This document shows, piece by piece, positions 8,020 to 15,605 of a stretch of 27,983 nucleotides of DNA (positions are counted from its first letter, which is position 1; every line of letters begins with the position of its first letter). The notes below the pieces were generated by a model. It was not told where the DNA came from and made no database searches. It was given only the letters and a program-made list of their open reading frames with translations. Origin of the DNA: CAYMRB01 sp964392615 (lineage in GTDB: Bacteria > Planctomycetota > UBA8108). The stretch spans positions 1 to 27,983 of the forward strand of contig CAYMRB010000076.1 in assembly GCA_964392615.1 (NCBI GenBank), given 5' to 3'. The position numbers and the translations under genes were made by a program.

Positions 8020-11000
8020 TTACCCGCCCGCCGCGGCCTTCTCGGCGGCCGCGTCGAGCGTGCCGTAGACCTGCACCTCGGCGAGTCCCAGGGTGTCCGG
8101 CTCGTCCTCATTCCCCTTGCCGCCGGAGCCCGAGAGGTCCGGGTCCGGCCGGCGCTCGACGCGGACGAAGCGACCGCGGATCAGCTCGCGATCCGACTCG
8201 GCGAAGTGCAGCGCCAGCACGCGAGGCCCCTCGAGATCTCCGTGACCGATCCGGTTCTCGGGGTTGAGGAGCTCGGAGCGATACCGCACGTCCCGCGCCT
8301 CCGAGAGCACGAGCACGGTGATGTCTCGCAGCCGCGAAGTACAGCAGCTCATGCGGTTGACGAGCAAGATCGCGTCGATCTGGGCCGTGCGGCCGAGGTC
8401 GATCTCCCAGAAGGATGGGTCGTCACCGGCATCCGTGTTGCTGAACGTGTGCAGGTTTCCGTCGTTGGCGAATCCCGCGCGGTGAGCGGGAAACGTCGAC
8501 GACTGCGAAGCCATCCCGTGAAGGCTCAAGTTCGTCCAGCCTGTTCCTGTGTCGATGGTCAGGCTGCGCATCGAATCCGGCAACGCGTCCGAGCACAGGC
8601 CATCGTCCGTCGTGACGGAGACCGTCCACGTTGCCGGTTCGAGGAAGAAACGCGCCGTGGGGCTCTCCTGGGGTCCCGAGACCAGGACCCGGCCCGCACC
8701 GTCGCTGACCGAGAACACGTATCGGATCGGGTCGCCGGTCTCGTCCATGGCCGTGGCGGCCACACGGTAGAAGCCGGGATACCCCCGGAGCCCCTCGGCT
8801 TCGACCGTCAGGCTCGTGCAGTGCGTGTCGCCCGCTACGGGGCAGTCGGGCTGGAACGACTCGTGCCAGCGAGTCCGAACGTCCACCGAGTCCCAGAACG
8901 CCAATGTGCCGTCCCAGGACGCGGTCGCGACGCGGGTGCCGTCCGGGCTGAACTCGAGATCCTGGATGGCCGCGGTGTGAGCGTGGATCTCGTGGGCCTG
9001 TTGCAGCGTGGCGGTGTCCCACAACAACACCGTGCCGTCACGGGACGCCGACGCCAACCGCGAGCCGTCAGCGGAAAACGCTGCGCAGAGCACCGGCGCC
9101 GTGTGCCCCTCGAGCTTCCCGATGAGCGACCCGTTGTCGGGCCCCCACAGCAGGACATTCCTGTCGAGCCCTGTCGACGCGAGTCGCGAGCCATCGCGAG
9201 AGAATGCGACACTCGTGACCTCGTCCGAGTGCCCGCGCAACAGGGCCGAAGCGATGCCGGTGACGGGGTCCCACAGACGGACGGTGTGATCTCTCGATCC
9301 GGATGCCAGCCGCTTGCCGTCGGGATCGAACGCCAATGACAGCACGCCGGCCTCGTGACCTCGAAGGACCTCGACGCCTGTCGGCGCGTCATTCGTTCCG
9401 ATCGATCCGACCGGTAGACGGACATTCCAGAGGCGAATCGTCGCGTCGTCGGCCCCGGACGCCAACCGCAAGTCCGCCGGCGCGAAGGTCACCGCCTGGA
9501 CGTCCCCCGTGTGGCCAGTGAACTCCGCGAGCGCGTCCCCGGTAGCGACATCCCACAAGCGGACGGTCTCGTCGTGGGAGGCGGTGGCCAGTCGTGTTCC
9601 GTCGTGGCTGTACGTCACCGACAGCACACCACCGCGGTGTCCTCGAAGGGCTTTGACCGGCTCTCCGGTTCTGACGTTCCAGAGCCTGATGGTGTGATCG
9701 AGCGAAGCCGACGCGATCTCGTCTCCGTCCGGCCGAAACCCGATCGCGTGAGCCGGTCCCTTGTGTCCGCGGAGAATCGATCGGGCGACGAACGCGTTGG
9801 AGCTCCACAGACGTACGGTGCCGTCTTTCGCGGACGTCGCGAGCAGTGATCCTCCCGGGCTGAAAGCTACCGAGTGGACCGACGCCGCGTGGCCCACGTA
9901 CGCGGAGACGGTCTCTCTCCTGCTCAGATCCCACAAGGTCACCGTGCGATTGGCCGATCCCCAGGCGAGCATCGTCCCGGTCGGAGACACGTCCGCTGTC
10001 GTCAGCTCGCCCGGGAGATCCGACAGGACGCTCCAACCGTGCATGGACGGGTATCTCCAGATGCGGATCGATTCGTGGTCGCAGGTGATGAGGCTCGTCC
10101 CGGAAGGATCGAACGCCACCGATGCCACCGGGCCTTGCTGGGTTCGCGTCAACGAGGTCGCCACTCTCAAGAACCGTTCGCCTCGGCCGTATCCCGCCGC
10201 CACGATGGACGCGCGAGTGCCTGCCGCGAGCTGCAGCGGGTTGTCGAGCTCCTTGAAGCGAGTTCCGCCGACCAACTCGCCCGGCTCCTCGGGAGTGAAG
10301 ACTGCAGTCGCCAGGATCTCCGCCGTCGCGAGGTCGAACACGTGCGCGCGCAAGGTGGAATGCAGACCGTCAGAACGGTCGTCGAACACGCCGAGCCGCG
10401 TGATGCGAATGTCGTGGTGGACCTCGAAGTCCATTCCGAAGGCGCCCGCACTGTCCTCATCGCCGGCCAGGCCTTCCGGCACCGAGTGAGCGACGACGGG
10501 GCCAAGCGTCGAGTTCGCTGGCGTGGCCCTCTCGAACTCGAACGTCCCCGCGGCATACCGTGCGACGGGACCGACATCTACGGTGCCCGGGAAGCTCCTC
10601 GGGGACGCGGCGCGCCGCCCGCTGCCGACGTGGGCGATGGCGCCGTCGCCATCGTGAATCTCGAGCTCTCTACCGCGTTCCTCGTAGCGCAGGAGGACGA
10701 TGGACGAGTCCTCGAGCCCCACCGCGACGTGCAGGCCGCTCCGGCTGAACTCGAGCGCCAGGATCGGCGCGCTCATCCGCGCACGCAGTCCGGTGAGCTC
10801 GCGAGCTTCGAACGTCTCCCAGAATCGCACCGTGCTCCCGGACGCGCCGGCGATCAGCGAACCGTCCGTCGAGGTCGCGACCGCGCGGACCGGATCGCCG
10901 TGCTCGAGCACTGCCAGCGACTTGGCCATCTCCACGTCCCACAGACGTACCGTCCCGTCGTCGGACGCCGAGACGAGGCGCGATCCGTCGGGCAGAAAGG

Positions 11001-12579
11001 CGACGTCGTTGACGGCGTCCTGGTGGCCCCGGAGTGTGCCGATCGATTCGAGAGAGACGACTTCCCACAACCGGATCGTGTGGTCTCGGGACGCCGAAGC
11101 GAGACGCTCCCCCCTCGGGTCGAAGGCGACCGACAGGACGTCCTCCGAGTGGCCGACGAGGACGCCCACGCTGCGGTCCGCCTCGCTGTCGAGCAGCCTC
11201 CATTCCCAGCGCCGGTACTCGGCCGGCACGCTGTCGAGAAAGCGGCGTGCGGACGAGACGTTGCCCGCCACCAGCGCCGCACTTGCCGCTGCGACGTTGG
11301 CGCGATGGGCTTGTCGAGTGAGCTCCAGGGCGGCCCTCTCCGCCAGTCGCCGTTGTTCGTACTCCCGCGCCGCGAACCACGCCGTGCCGATGAGGCCGAG
11401 CAGGAGCGCAGTGCAGATCAGCGTCGTGGACGTGACGAGCAGCCGGTTGCGGCGAACGTACTTGTGCAGCTTGTACACGGTGCTTGCAGGCAGCGCCTCG
11501 ATGGGCTCGTTCGCCAGAAAACGCCGTATGTCGGCCGCGAGCGCTGCCGCGGATGGGTACCTCGCCCGGTGATCCTTCTCGAGCAGCTTGGCGATGATCG
11601 TCTCGATATCGCCGCGGAACGACTTGCTGACCGCGCTCAGAGGTGTCGGCTCACGCTCCAGGATGATGCGAGCCACATCGTGCGGCAGGTCGGTGTCGAA
11701 ATCGTAGGGCAGGCGTTCCGCGAGGAGCTCGAAACCGATAACGCCGAGGGAGTAGAGATCCGAGCGCGCGTCGAGCTCGTCCGTACGACCTTCGACCTGT
11801 TCGGGGCTCATGTACGGAAGCGTGCCGACGAGGTGACGGCGCGTCTCGGGTGTCGTCGGCTCGAGATCGGCGCCGGCGAGCCGCGCGATGCCGAAGTCGA
11901 GAACCTTCGGCTGGGCGACTCCGTCCCGCTCCTCGACCAAGACGTTGCCGGGCTTCAAGTCTCGGTGGATCACGCCGGCCTCGTGAGCGTGCTGCACCGC
12001 GTCGCAGAGGCTGGCCAGGAGCTCCAAGCGCTCCCGTGTCCCGAGGCGTCGATGTCGCGCGAAATGGACCAGCGGCTCACCGTCGATGCGCTCCATCGCG
12101 AGGAACGGTCGAGGCCTCTCTTCGCCCTGCGCTGACCCGGCCTCGAAGATCTTCGCGATGCCCGGGTGATTCAATTGTCCCAGCACGTGCGCTTCGAGTC
12201 GGAACCGCTTCAGGTTGACTCGCGACGCCACTGCGGACTTGATGACCTTGAGCGCGACCGTCCTCTGGGGGCTGGCCTGCTCGGCCTCGTATACGATGGC
12301 CATGCCGCCTTCGCCCAGCTTGCGCATCAGGCGGTACTGGCCGAACTGTCGCGACACGGCGCGCTCTTCGCCCTCGGACGGCAGGACGACCCAGCCGCCG
12401 GTATCCACTCCTCGTGCGGCGGGCGACATGTCGTCGTGGGCGAGCAGCGACTCGACCTCCCGGCGGATCATCTCGTCGCTCCCGCACTCCTGCGCGAGGA
12501 ATCGGGACAGAGACTCGCCCTCGAGCTCCACCGCGCGAGACAGGATGGCCTTGACGCGGCAGTACTCCTCGGGCGTCAC
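8020..12579 (-). CDS. Transmembrane Ser/Thr protein kinase with two WD40 propellers and an FTP tail
   Basis: 1519 residues from a GTG at 12579, whose GTGA overlaps the TGA of the sigma factor gene. The frame stays open 120 codons further upstream, but that stretch is an Arg-rich shadow of the sigma gene. Kinase domain about 81-355: GEGGMAIVY (89-97), Lys111, HRDLKPGN (205-212), DFG (228-230), SPE (258-260). The N-terminal 50 residues match the helical leader usual in planctomycete kinases. One TM segment at about 380-404, then 14 WD40 repeats (471-1231), interrupted at about 672-806 by a different beta domain (GMDFEV...ITRLGVFD). After that come a GDTHC module (1245-1343) and an FTP module (1348-1506). 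Inferred topology: kinase in the cytoplasm, repeats and FTP outside. It probably acts as a receptor kinase for the sigma factor; the ligand is unknown. Confidence 0.9.
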   Translation of the reverse strand: MTPEEYCRVKAILSRAVELEGESLSRFLAQECGSDEMIRREVESLLAHDDMSPAARGVDTGGWVVLPSEGEERAVSRQFGQYRLMRKLGEGGMAIVYEAEQASPQRTVALKVIKSAVASRVNLKRFRLEAHVLGQLNHPGIAKIFEAGSAQGEERPRPFLAMERIDGEPLVHFARHRRLGTRERLELLASLCDAVQHAHEAGVIHRDLKPGNVLVEERDGVAQPKVLDFGIARLAGADLEPTTPETRRHLVGTLPYMSPEQVEGRTDELDARSDLYSLGVIGFELLAERLPYDFDTDLPHDVARIILEREPTPLSAVSKSFRGDIETIIAKLLEKDHRARYPSAAALAADIRRFLANEPIEALPASTVYKLHKYVRRNRLLVTSTTLICTALLLGLIGTAWFAAREYEQRRLAERAALELTRQAHRANVAAASAALVAGNVSSARRFLDSVPAEYRRWEWRLLDSEADRSVGVLVGHSEDVLSVAFDPRGERLASASRDHTIRLWEVVSLESIGTLRGHQDAVNDVAFLPDGSRLVSASDDGTVRLWDVEMAKSLAVLEHGDPVRAVATSTDGSLIAGASGSTVRFWETFEARELTGLRARMSAPILALEFSRSGLHVAVGLEDSSIVLLRYEERGRELEIHDGDGAIAHVGSGRRAASPRSFPGTVDVGPVARYAAGTFEFERATPANSTLGPVVAHSVPEGLAGDEDSAGAFGMDFEVHHDIRITRLGVFDDRSDGLHSTLRAHVFDLATAEILATAVFTPEEPGELVGGTRFKELDNPLQLAAGTRASIVAAGYGRGERFLRVATSLTRTQQGPVASVAFDPSGTSLITCDHESIRIWRYPSMHGWSVLSDLPGELTTADVSPTGTMLAWGSANRTVTLWDLSRRETVSAYVGHAASVHSVAFSPGGSLLATSAKDGTVRLWSSNAFVARSILRGHKGPAHAIGFRPDGDEIASASLDHTIRLWNVRTGEPVKALRGHRGGVLSVTYSHDGTRLATASHDETVRLWDVATGDALAEFTGHTGDVQAVTFAPADLRLASGADDATIRLWNVRLPVGSIGTNDAPTGVEVLRGHEAGVLSLAFDPDGKRLASGSRDHTVRLWDPVTGIASALLRGHSDEVTSVAFSRDGSRLASTGLDRNVLLWGPDNGSLIGKLEGHTAPVLCAAFSADGSRLASASRDGTVLLWDTATLQQAHEIHAHTAAIQDLEFSPDGTRVATASWDGTLAFWDSVDVRTRWHESFQPDCPVAGDTHCTSLTVEAEGLRGYPGFYRVAATAMDETGDPIRYVFSVSDGAGRVLVSGPQESPTARFFLEPATWTVSVTTDDGLCSDALPDSMRSLTIDTGTGWTNLSLHGMASQSSTFPAHRAGFANDGNLHTFSNTDAGDDPSFWEIDLGRTAQIDAILLVNRMSCCTSRLRDITVLVLSEARDVRYRSELLNPENRIGHGDLEGPRVLALHFAESDRELIRGRFVRVERRPDPDLSGSGGKGNEDEPDTLGLAEVQVYGTLDAAAEKAAAGG
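8062..8538 (-). repeat. FTP module at the C-terminus of the kinase
   Basis: Residues 1348-1506 of the kinase. The signature is NRMSCCTSRLRD and the copy ends LGLAEVQVY. It is more diverged than the copies in the secreted proteins but keeps SELLNPEN, GRFVRVERRPDPDLSG and the vicinal Cys pair. Confidence 0.7.
8887..11169 (-). repeat. Array of 14 WD40 repeats
   Basis: Repeats of the GH...V..VAFSPDG..LASAS.D.T.RLWD type, four before and ten after the inserted domain at 10162-10566. Fourteen repeats would fold as two seven-bladed propellers, the first one split by the insert. Confidence 0.8.
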
Positions 12580-13154
12580 TGGCGCGGTCCCGCGCTCAGC
12601 TCGCGGCTCAGCCACATACGAGCGATGCGCCACTCGGTCTCGATCGTCGTCTTCGAGACGCCGAGTACCTGCGCCGTCTCCTCGATGCCGAGACCGCCGA
12701 AGAAGCGCAGCTCCACGACCCGTGCCTGGCGCTCGTCCAACGCTTCGAGGCGAGTCAGCGCATCGTCGAGATCGAGAAGGTCGGCTTCCTGTCCGGGTGT
12801 TTCCGCGAGGCAGTCCGGAAGCGCCACGCGCTGCCACTCTCCGCCGCGTTTGGCCGCGCGGTGTCGTCGCGCGTGATCGCTGAGGACGCGGCGCATCATC
12901 CTCGACGCGACCGCCAGGAAGTGCTTGGGCCCGTGCCACTCGACGCGGTTCTGATCGATCAGGCGCAGGTACGCCTCGTGAACGAGCGCGGTGGGCTGCA
13001 GAGTGTGGTCACGCCTCTCCCGAGTCAGGTGTCCGGCGGCCAGATCGCGGAGCTCCCGGTAGACGAGAGGAAACAGCTTGCGAACCGCCGCGCGGCTGCT
13101 CTCAGCCAGACGTGCCAGGGGAGGGCTATGGAACTCGGATTCCGGGGCAGTCAT
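12576..13154 (-). CDS. ECF-type RNA polymerase sigma factor (TIGR02999-like, planctomycete type)
   Basis: 192 residues from the ATG at 13154 (MTAPESE...). An in-frame ATG at 13190 would add 12 residues; neither has a well-spaced SD, and I prefer the shorter form because family members start at this distance from the conserved LVYRELRDLAAGHL. Sigma region 2 at about 25-95 includes HTLQPTALVHEAYLRL (50-65), HFLAVASRMMRRVLSDHARR and the basic KRGG. Sigma region 4 at about 130-182 includes LRFFGGLGIEETAQVLGVSK, a helix-turn-helix. No anti-sigma factor gene is adjacent. The kinase gene overlaps its stop codon, as in planctomycete sigma-kinase pairs where phosphorylation is thought to replace anti-sigma release. 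The target promoters are not known; its own operon is a natural candidate. Confidence 0.92.
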   Translation of the reverse strand: MTAPESEFHSPPLARLAESSRAAVRKLFPLVYRELRDLAAGHLTRERRDHTLQPTALVHEAYLRLIDQNRVEWHGPKHFLAVASRMMRRVLSDHARRHRAAKRGGEWQRVALPDCLAETPGQEADLLDLDDALTRLEALDERQARVVELRFFGGLGIEETAQVLGVSKTTIETEWRIARMWLSRELSAGPRQ

Positions 13155-13366
13155 CGTGTCAGCGTGTCGGGCACGCGCCCATTCTCCCACCTGGCGTCGG
13201 CGGAGTCCAGATCGGCGACCTCACCGACGTCCGGCACGGCTGGATTGGTCTCGAGTGGGGTGAAATCCATCAAAAAAACACTGGGCGCGCCCAGCCTCTT
13301 TCGCGCGTAATAAGATGGTGCGAATCTCTTCGACCCGATCCACCCCGAGCTTAGGCAGGCTTAGGC
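13155..13366. promoter_or_regulatory. Divergent promoter region between the sigma operon and the aldo/keto reductase gene
   Basis: About 210 bases between oppositely oriented genes, which must hold promoters for both. The right part is AT-richer than its surroundings (GTAATAAGATGG near 13307). Two direct copies of CTTAGGCA lie just before the start at 13367. No convincing -35/-10 pair was found, and the binding site of the ECF factor cannot be recognised from sequence alone. Confidence 0.4.
13272..13294 (-). terminator. Perfect 14-bp palindrome followed by T7 on the minus strand
   Basis: CTGGGCGCGCCCAG at 13281-13294 is a perfect inverted repeat. Read on the minus strand it is followed within 2 bases by seven T (A7 at 13272-13278). 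That is the layout of an intrinsic terminator, though without a loop of its own the hairpin must open at least the central CGCG. It lies about 120 bases upstream of the sigma factor start and points toward it, so it could be an attenuator in the leader, stop antisense transcripts, or be a protein-binding palindrome. Confidence 0.45.
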
Positions 13367-14443
13367 ATGACGAACGTCAATCGACGTGACTTTCTGCGAA
13401 CCTCCGCCATCACGATGGGGGGGATGGCGTTGGGGCTGCGAGGCAACTTCGTGGCCCAGGCCGATGACCTCAAGACGATCGAGAAGACGCGGAGCTACAA
13501 CAGCGACATGGAGTACCGGCGGCTCGGCCGGACCGGGCTCTGGGTGTCGGCTGTGTGCCTCGGCGGCCACTGGAAGCGCGTCAACGAGGTGACCGAGCAC
13601 AACATCCCCGCGGTCAGCATGCCAAAGGACCCGGTCGACATCGGGGTCTTGCGGAAGAACCGCTACGATGTCCTGACGCGGTGCTTGGAACGTGGGATCA
13701 ACTACGTCGACGCCTGCACCGTGGCGGAGATCTCGGTCTACGGCCCGGCGCTGAAAGGGCGGCGCGACAAGATGTTCATGGGCTTCGGCATGTGGCCTCA
13801 ATGCCCGCGAAACAAGAAGTGGTGCAAGGCCGAGCAGATCCTCAAGACCTTCGAGGAGGGCCTGAAGAAGGCCCAGCTGGAGTACGTGGACGTCTGGCGT
13901 CTGGTGGCCAGCACGCCGGGCAAGCACAGCGACGCGGACGAACAGGAGTTCATGAAGGCGTTCGACACCGCCAAGCGGCAGGGCAAGGCGCGCTTCACGG
14001 GCGTGTCCTCCCACGGCCGCGGCTGGCTCAAGAAGATCATCGAAGCCCACCCGGATTACTTCCAGGTCATCCTGTTTCCGTACACGGTCAAGAGCAAGGA
14101 ACTCCCGAAGGACAGCCTGTTCGACGCGATCAGAAAGCAGGACATCGGGTCGTTCGGCATCAAGCCGTTCGCGAGCAATTCGGTGTTCGACAAGTCGAAG
14201 ACCGCCGACGACAAGTCGAGGATCGCACGCTTGACCCTTCGCCACATCCTGAACAACCCGGCGATCACCGCTCCCATTCCCGGGCTGGCCTGCGTCGAGG
14301 AGGTGGACAACGCGGCCGCAGCGGTCAAGGAGCGCCGTAAGCTCGACAAGACCGAGCAGGCGGAGCTGGACCGAATCAGCGACGAGATGTGGGCGAACCT
14401 GCCACCGAGTTATCAGTGGCTGAAGCGCTGGGAATACGTCTAG
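13367..14443 (+). CDS. Tat-exported aldo/keto reductase family protein
   Basis: 358 residues. The N-terminus NRRDFLRTSAITMGGMALGL (5-24) is a twin-arginine signal, so the protein is exported folded. The rest follows the aldo/keto reductase barrel: MEYRRLGRTGLWVSAVCLGG near 48-67, INYVDAC with the family Asp at 115, SVYGPALKGRRDKMFM (124-137), ARFTGVSSHG, a GIKPFAS segment and a C-terminal IPGL..VEEVDNA (304-316). The usual catalytic Lys (after the RRDKMFM strand) and His (after the VDVWRL strand) are not at their expected positions. NADPH-dependent reduction in the classic manner is therefore doubtful; a different redox role or loss of catalysis are both possible. It is transcribed away from the sigma operon. 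Confidence 0.85.
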   Translation: MTNVNRRDFLRTSAITMGGMALGLRGNFVAQADDLKTIEKTRSYNSDMEYRRLGRTGLWVSAVCLGGHWKRVNEVTEHNIPAVSMPKDPVDIGVLRKNRYDVLTRCLERGINYVDACTVAEISVYGPALKGRRDKMFMGFGMWPQCPRNKKWCKAEQILKTFEEGLKKAQLEYVDVWRLVASTPGKHSDADEQEFMKAFDTAKRQGKARFTGVSSHGRGWLKKIIEAHPDYFQVILFPYTVKSKELPKDSLFDAIRKQDIGSFGIKPFASNSVFDKSKTADDKSRIARLTLRHILNNPAITAPIPGLACVEEVDNAAAAVKERRKLDKTEQAELDRISDEMWANLPPSYQWLKRWEYV

Positions 14444-14505
14444 CAACCCGTTGAGAAGAACTGCTAGAGGTTCTTGAAGTTCGGTGTCGAGTTGGTGCGT
14501 ACGTC

Positions 14506-14533
14506 AAGGACTCCCGGGCCCTCGGGAGTCTTT
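14506..14533 (+). terminator. Strong hairpin between the reductase gene and the NrfH-like cytochrome gene
   Basis: Arms AAGGACTCCCG (14506-14516) and CGGGAGTCTTT (14523-14533) pair over 10-11 bases around a 6-base loop GGCCCT. It ends in only three T. It may terminate the reductase transcript 60 bases after its stop. The 3' arm also contains the GGGAG that would serve as SD for the ATG at 14541, so a role in translational control is an alternative. Confidence 0.5.
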
Positions 14534-14540
14534 GCGCTGT

Positions 14541-15596
14541 ATGGAGATTGAGCGAGTCGCGATCATGGACGATGCCCCTTCGAAAGCTCCAACCACCGAG
14601 GCGTCCCCGGCGCCGAAGTCAAAGCGTCGGCGACCGCGTTGGCGGAGCGCGCTGATCGGACTCGTAGTCGTGTTGGGCGGAGGAGTGGCCTGCTTGTGCG
14701 TGACGAGCTTCGCCATCCAGGCGATCGAGCCGCTCGCGAAGCCCGAGTCCTGCGCCGGTTGCCACGAGATGGACGGCGCTTACGAGAGCTGGAAGAAGTC
14801 GCCTCACTACGCCAATCCGAGCGGTGTGGCGGTCGGCTGCGTTTCCTGTCACCTGCCCTCGAGAGAAAACCTGCCGAGTCACCTCACGAGCAAGGTACTG
14901 AGCGGAGCGAAGGATGTATGCGTACACGTCTTCGGAGAGTACGACGCGGATGTCTCCCGGAAGACCGTGCGCGACACCATGCCCAACGAGCGCTGCCTTC
15001 ACTGCCACGCCAATCTGTTGGCGATGCCTAGCTCCCGCCCCGTCGGGATCGTCCACCAGGCCTCCATGGACAAGCCTGACGACCGCGCTCACGCATGCGT
15101 TGCGTGTCATGATGCTCTTCACGGACCGAAGCGCACGCCGGCAGAGAAGCCCGAGTATGAGATAGCCGACAACTCATACTGCGGCGTATGTCACAACAAC
15201 TTCTTGGACGAGCCGTTCGCCCTGCAGCACAAGGCCGCGGGAGTAGGCTGCACGGCGTGTCACGGCGACTCCGAAGGTCACGCCGACGACGAGGAGCATC
15301 TCACCCCTCCGGAGACGATCTACCCCAAAGCCAAGATCAACGCCTCCTGCACCGCGAGCGAATGTCATACGGAAGAGAAAGTGAAGGCCCAGATCGGCCA
15401 CCGCCCCTTCTACGCCGAAGCCTCCCCCGACCGAGCGTACTGCACGGATTGCCACGGCATGCACTTCATTGAAGACCGCAAGCACAGCCGGTGGGACAAG
15501 AACACCAGAAAGCTCATCTGGAAAGACGGGCACTCCATCTCCGAAGAGGAGGCGCAAAGGTTGATGGAAGCCGCCAAGGCCAGCGGCGGGATGTAA
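14541..15596 (+). CDS. Membrane-anchored multihaem cytochrome c, NrfH/NapC/CymA-like, 8 haem sites
   Basis: 351 residues from the ATG at 14541; an ATG at 14565 and a GTG at 14484 are alternative starts in the same frame. A basic segment KSKRRRPRWR is followed by one TM helix (about 36-56), which anchors the protein in the inner membrane with the rest in the periplasm. Haem sites: CAGCH 71, CVSCH 100, CLHCH 152, CVACH 186, CGVCH 214, CTACH 237, an unusual CTASECH (C-X4-CH) at 270-276 and CTDCH 301. The N-terminal anchor plus ESCAGCHEMDGAYESWKKSPH resembles quinol-oxidising NapC/NrfH proteins. Likely role: take electrons from the quinol pool (or return them) to the periplasmic cytochromes encoded convergently just downstream. 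Its stop is 9 bases from the stop of the tetrahaem gene. Confidence 0.88.
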   Translation: MEIERVAIMDDAPSKAPTTEASPAPKSKRRRPRWRSALIGLVVVLGGGVACLCVTSFAIQAIEPLAKPESCAGCHEMDGAYESWKKSPHYANPSGVAVGCVSCHLPSRENLPSHLTSKVLSGAKDVCVHVFGEYDADVSRKTVRDTMPNERCLHCHANLLAMPSSRPVGIVHQASMDKPDDRAHACVACHDALHGPKRTPAEKPEYEIADNSYCGVCHNNFLDEPFALQHKAAGVGCTACHGDSEGHADDEEHLTPPETIYPKAKINASCTASECHTEEKVKAQIGHRPFYAEASPDRAYCTDCHGMHFIEDRKHSRWDKNTRKLIWKDGHSISEEEAQRLMEAAKASGGM

Positions 15597-15605
15597 GCCG
15601 CGGCC

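Noticed and set aside
8887..11169. Periodic DNA repeats that might suggest a CRISPR or satellite array
   Set aside because: The periodicity of about 120 bases is that of WD40-coding repeats; spacers and direct repeats of CRISPR type are absent.
9874..12135. Plus-strand open frame of 753 codons opposite the kinase
   Set aside because: Antisense shadow; the opposite strand has intact kinase motifs and WD40 repeats.
12580..12939. N-terminal extension of the kinase by 120 codons
   Set aside because: Arg-rich sequence lying over the sigma factor gene in another frame; the GTG at 12579 in a GTGA overlap is the better start.
13361..14446. Minus-strand frame of 361 codons exactly opposite the aldo/keto reductase
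   Set aside because: Codon-aligned antisense of a gene with a clear Tat signal and barrel motifs; no family features of its own.
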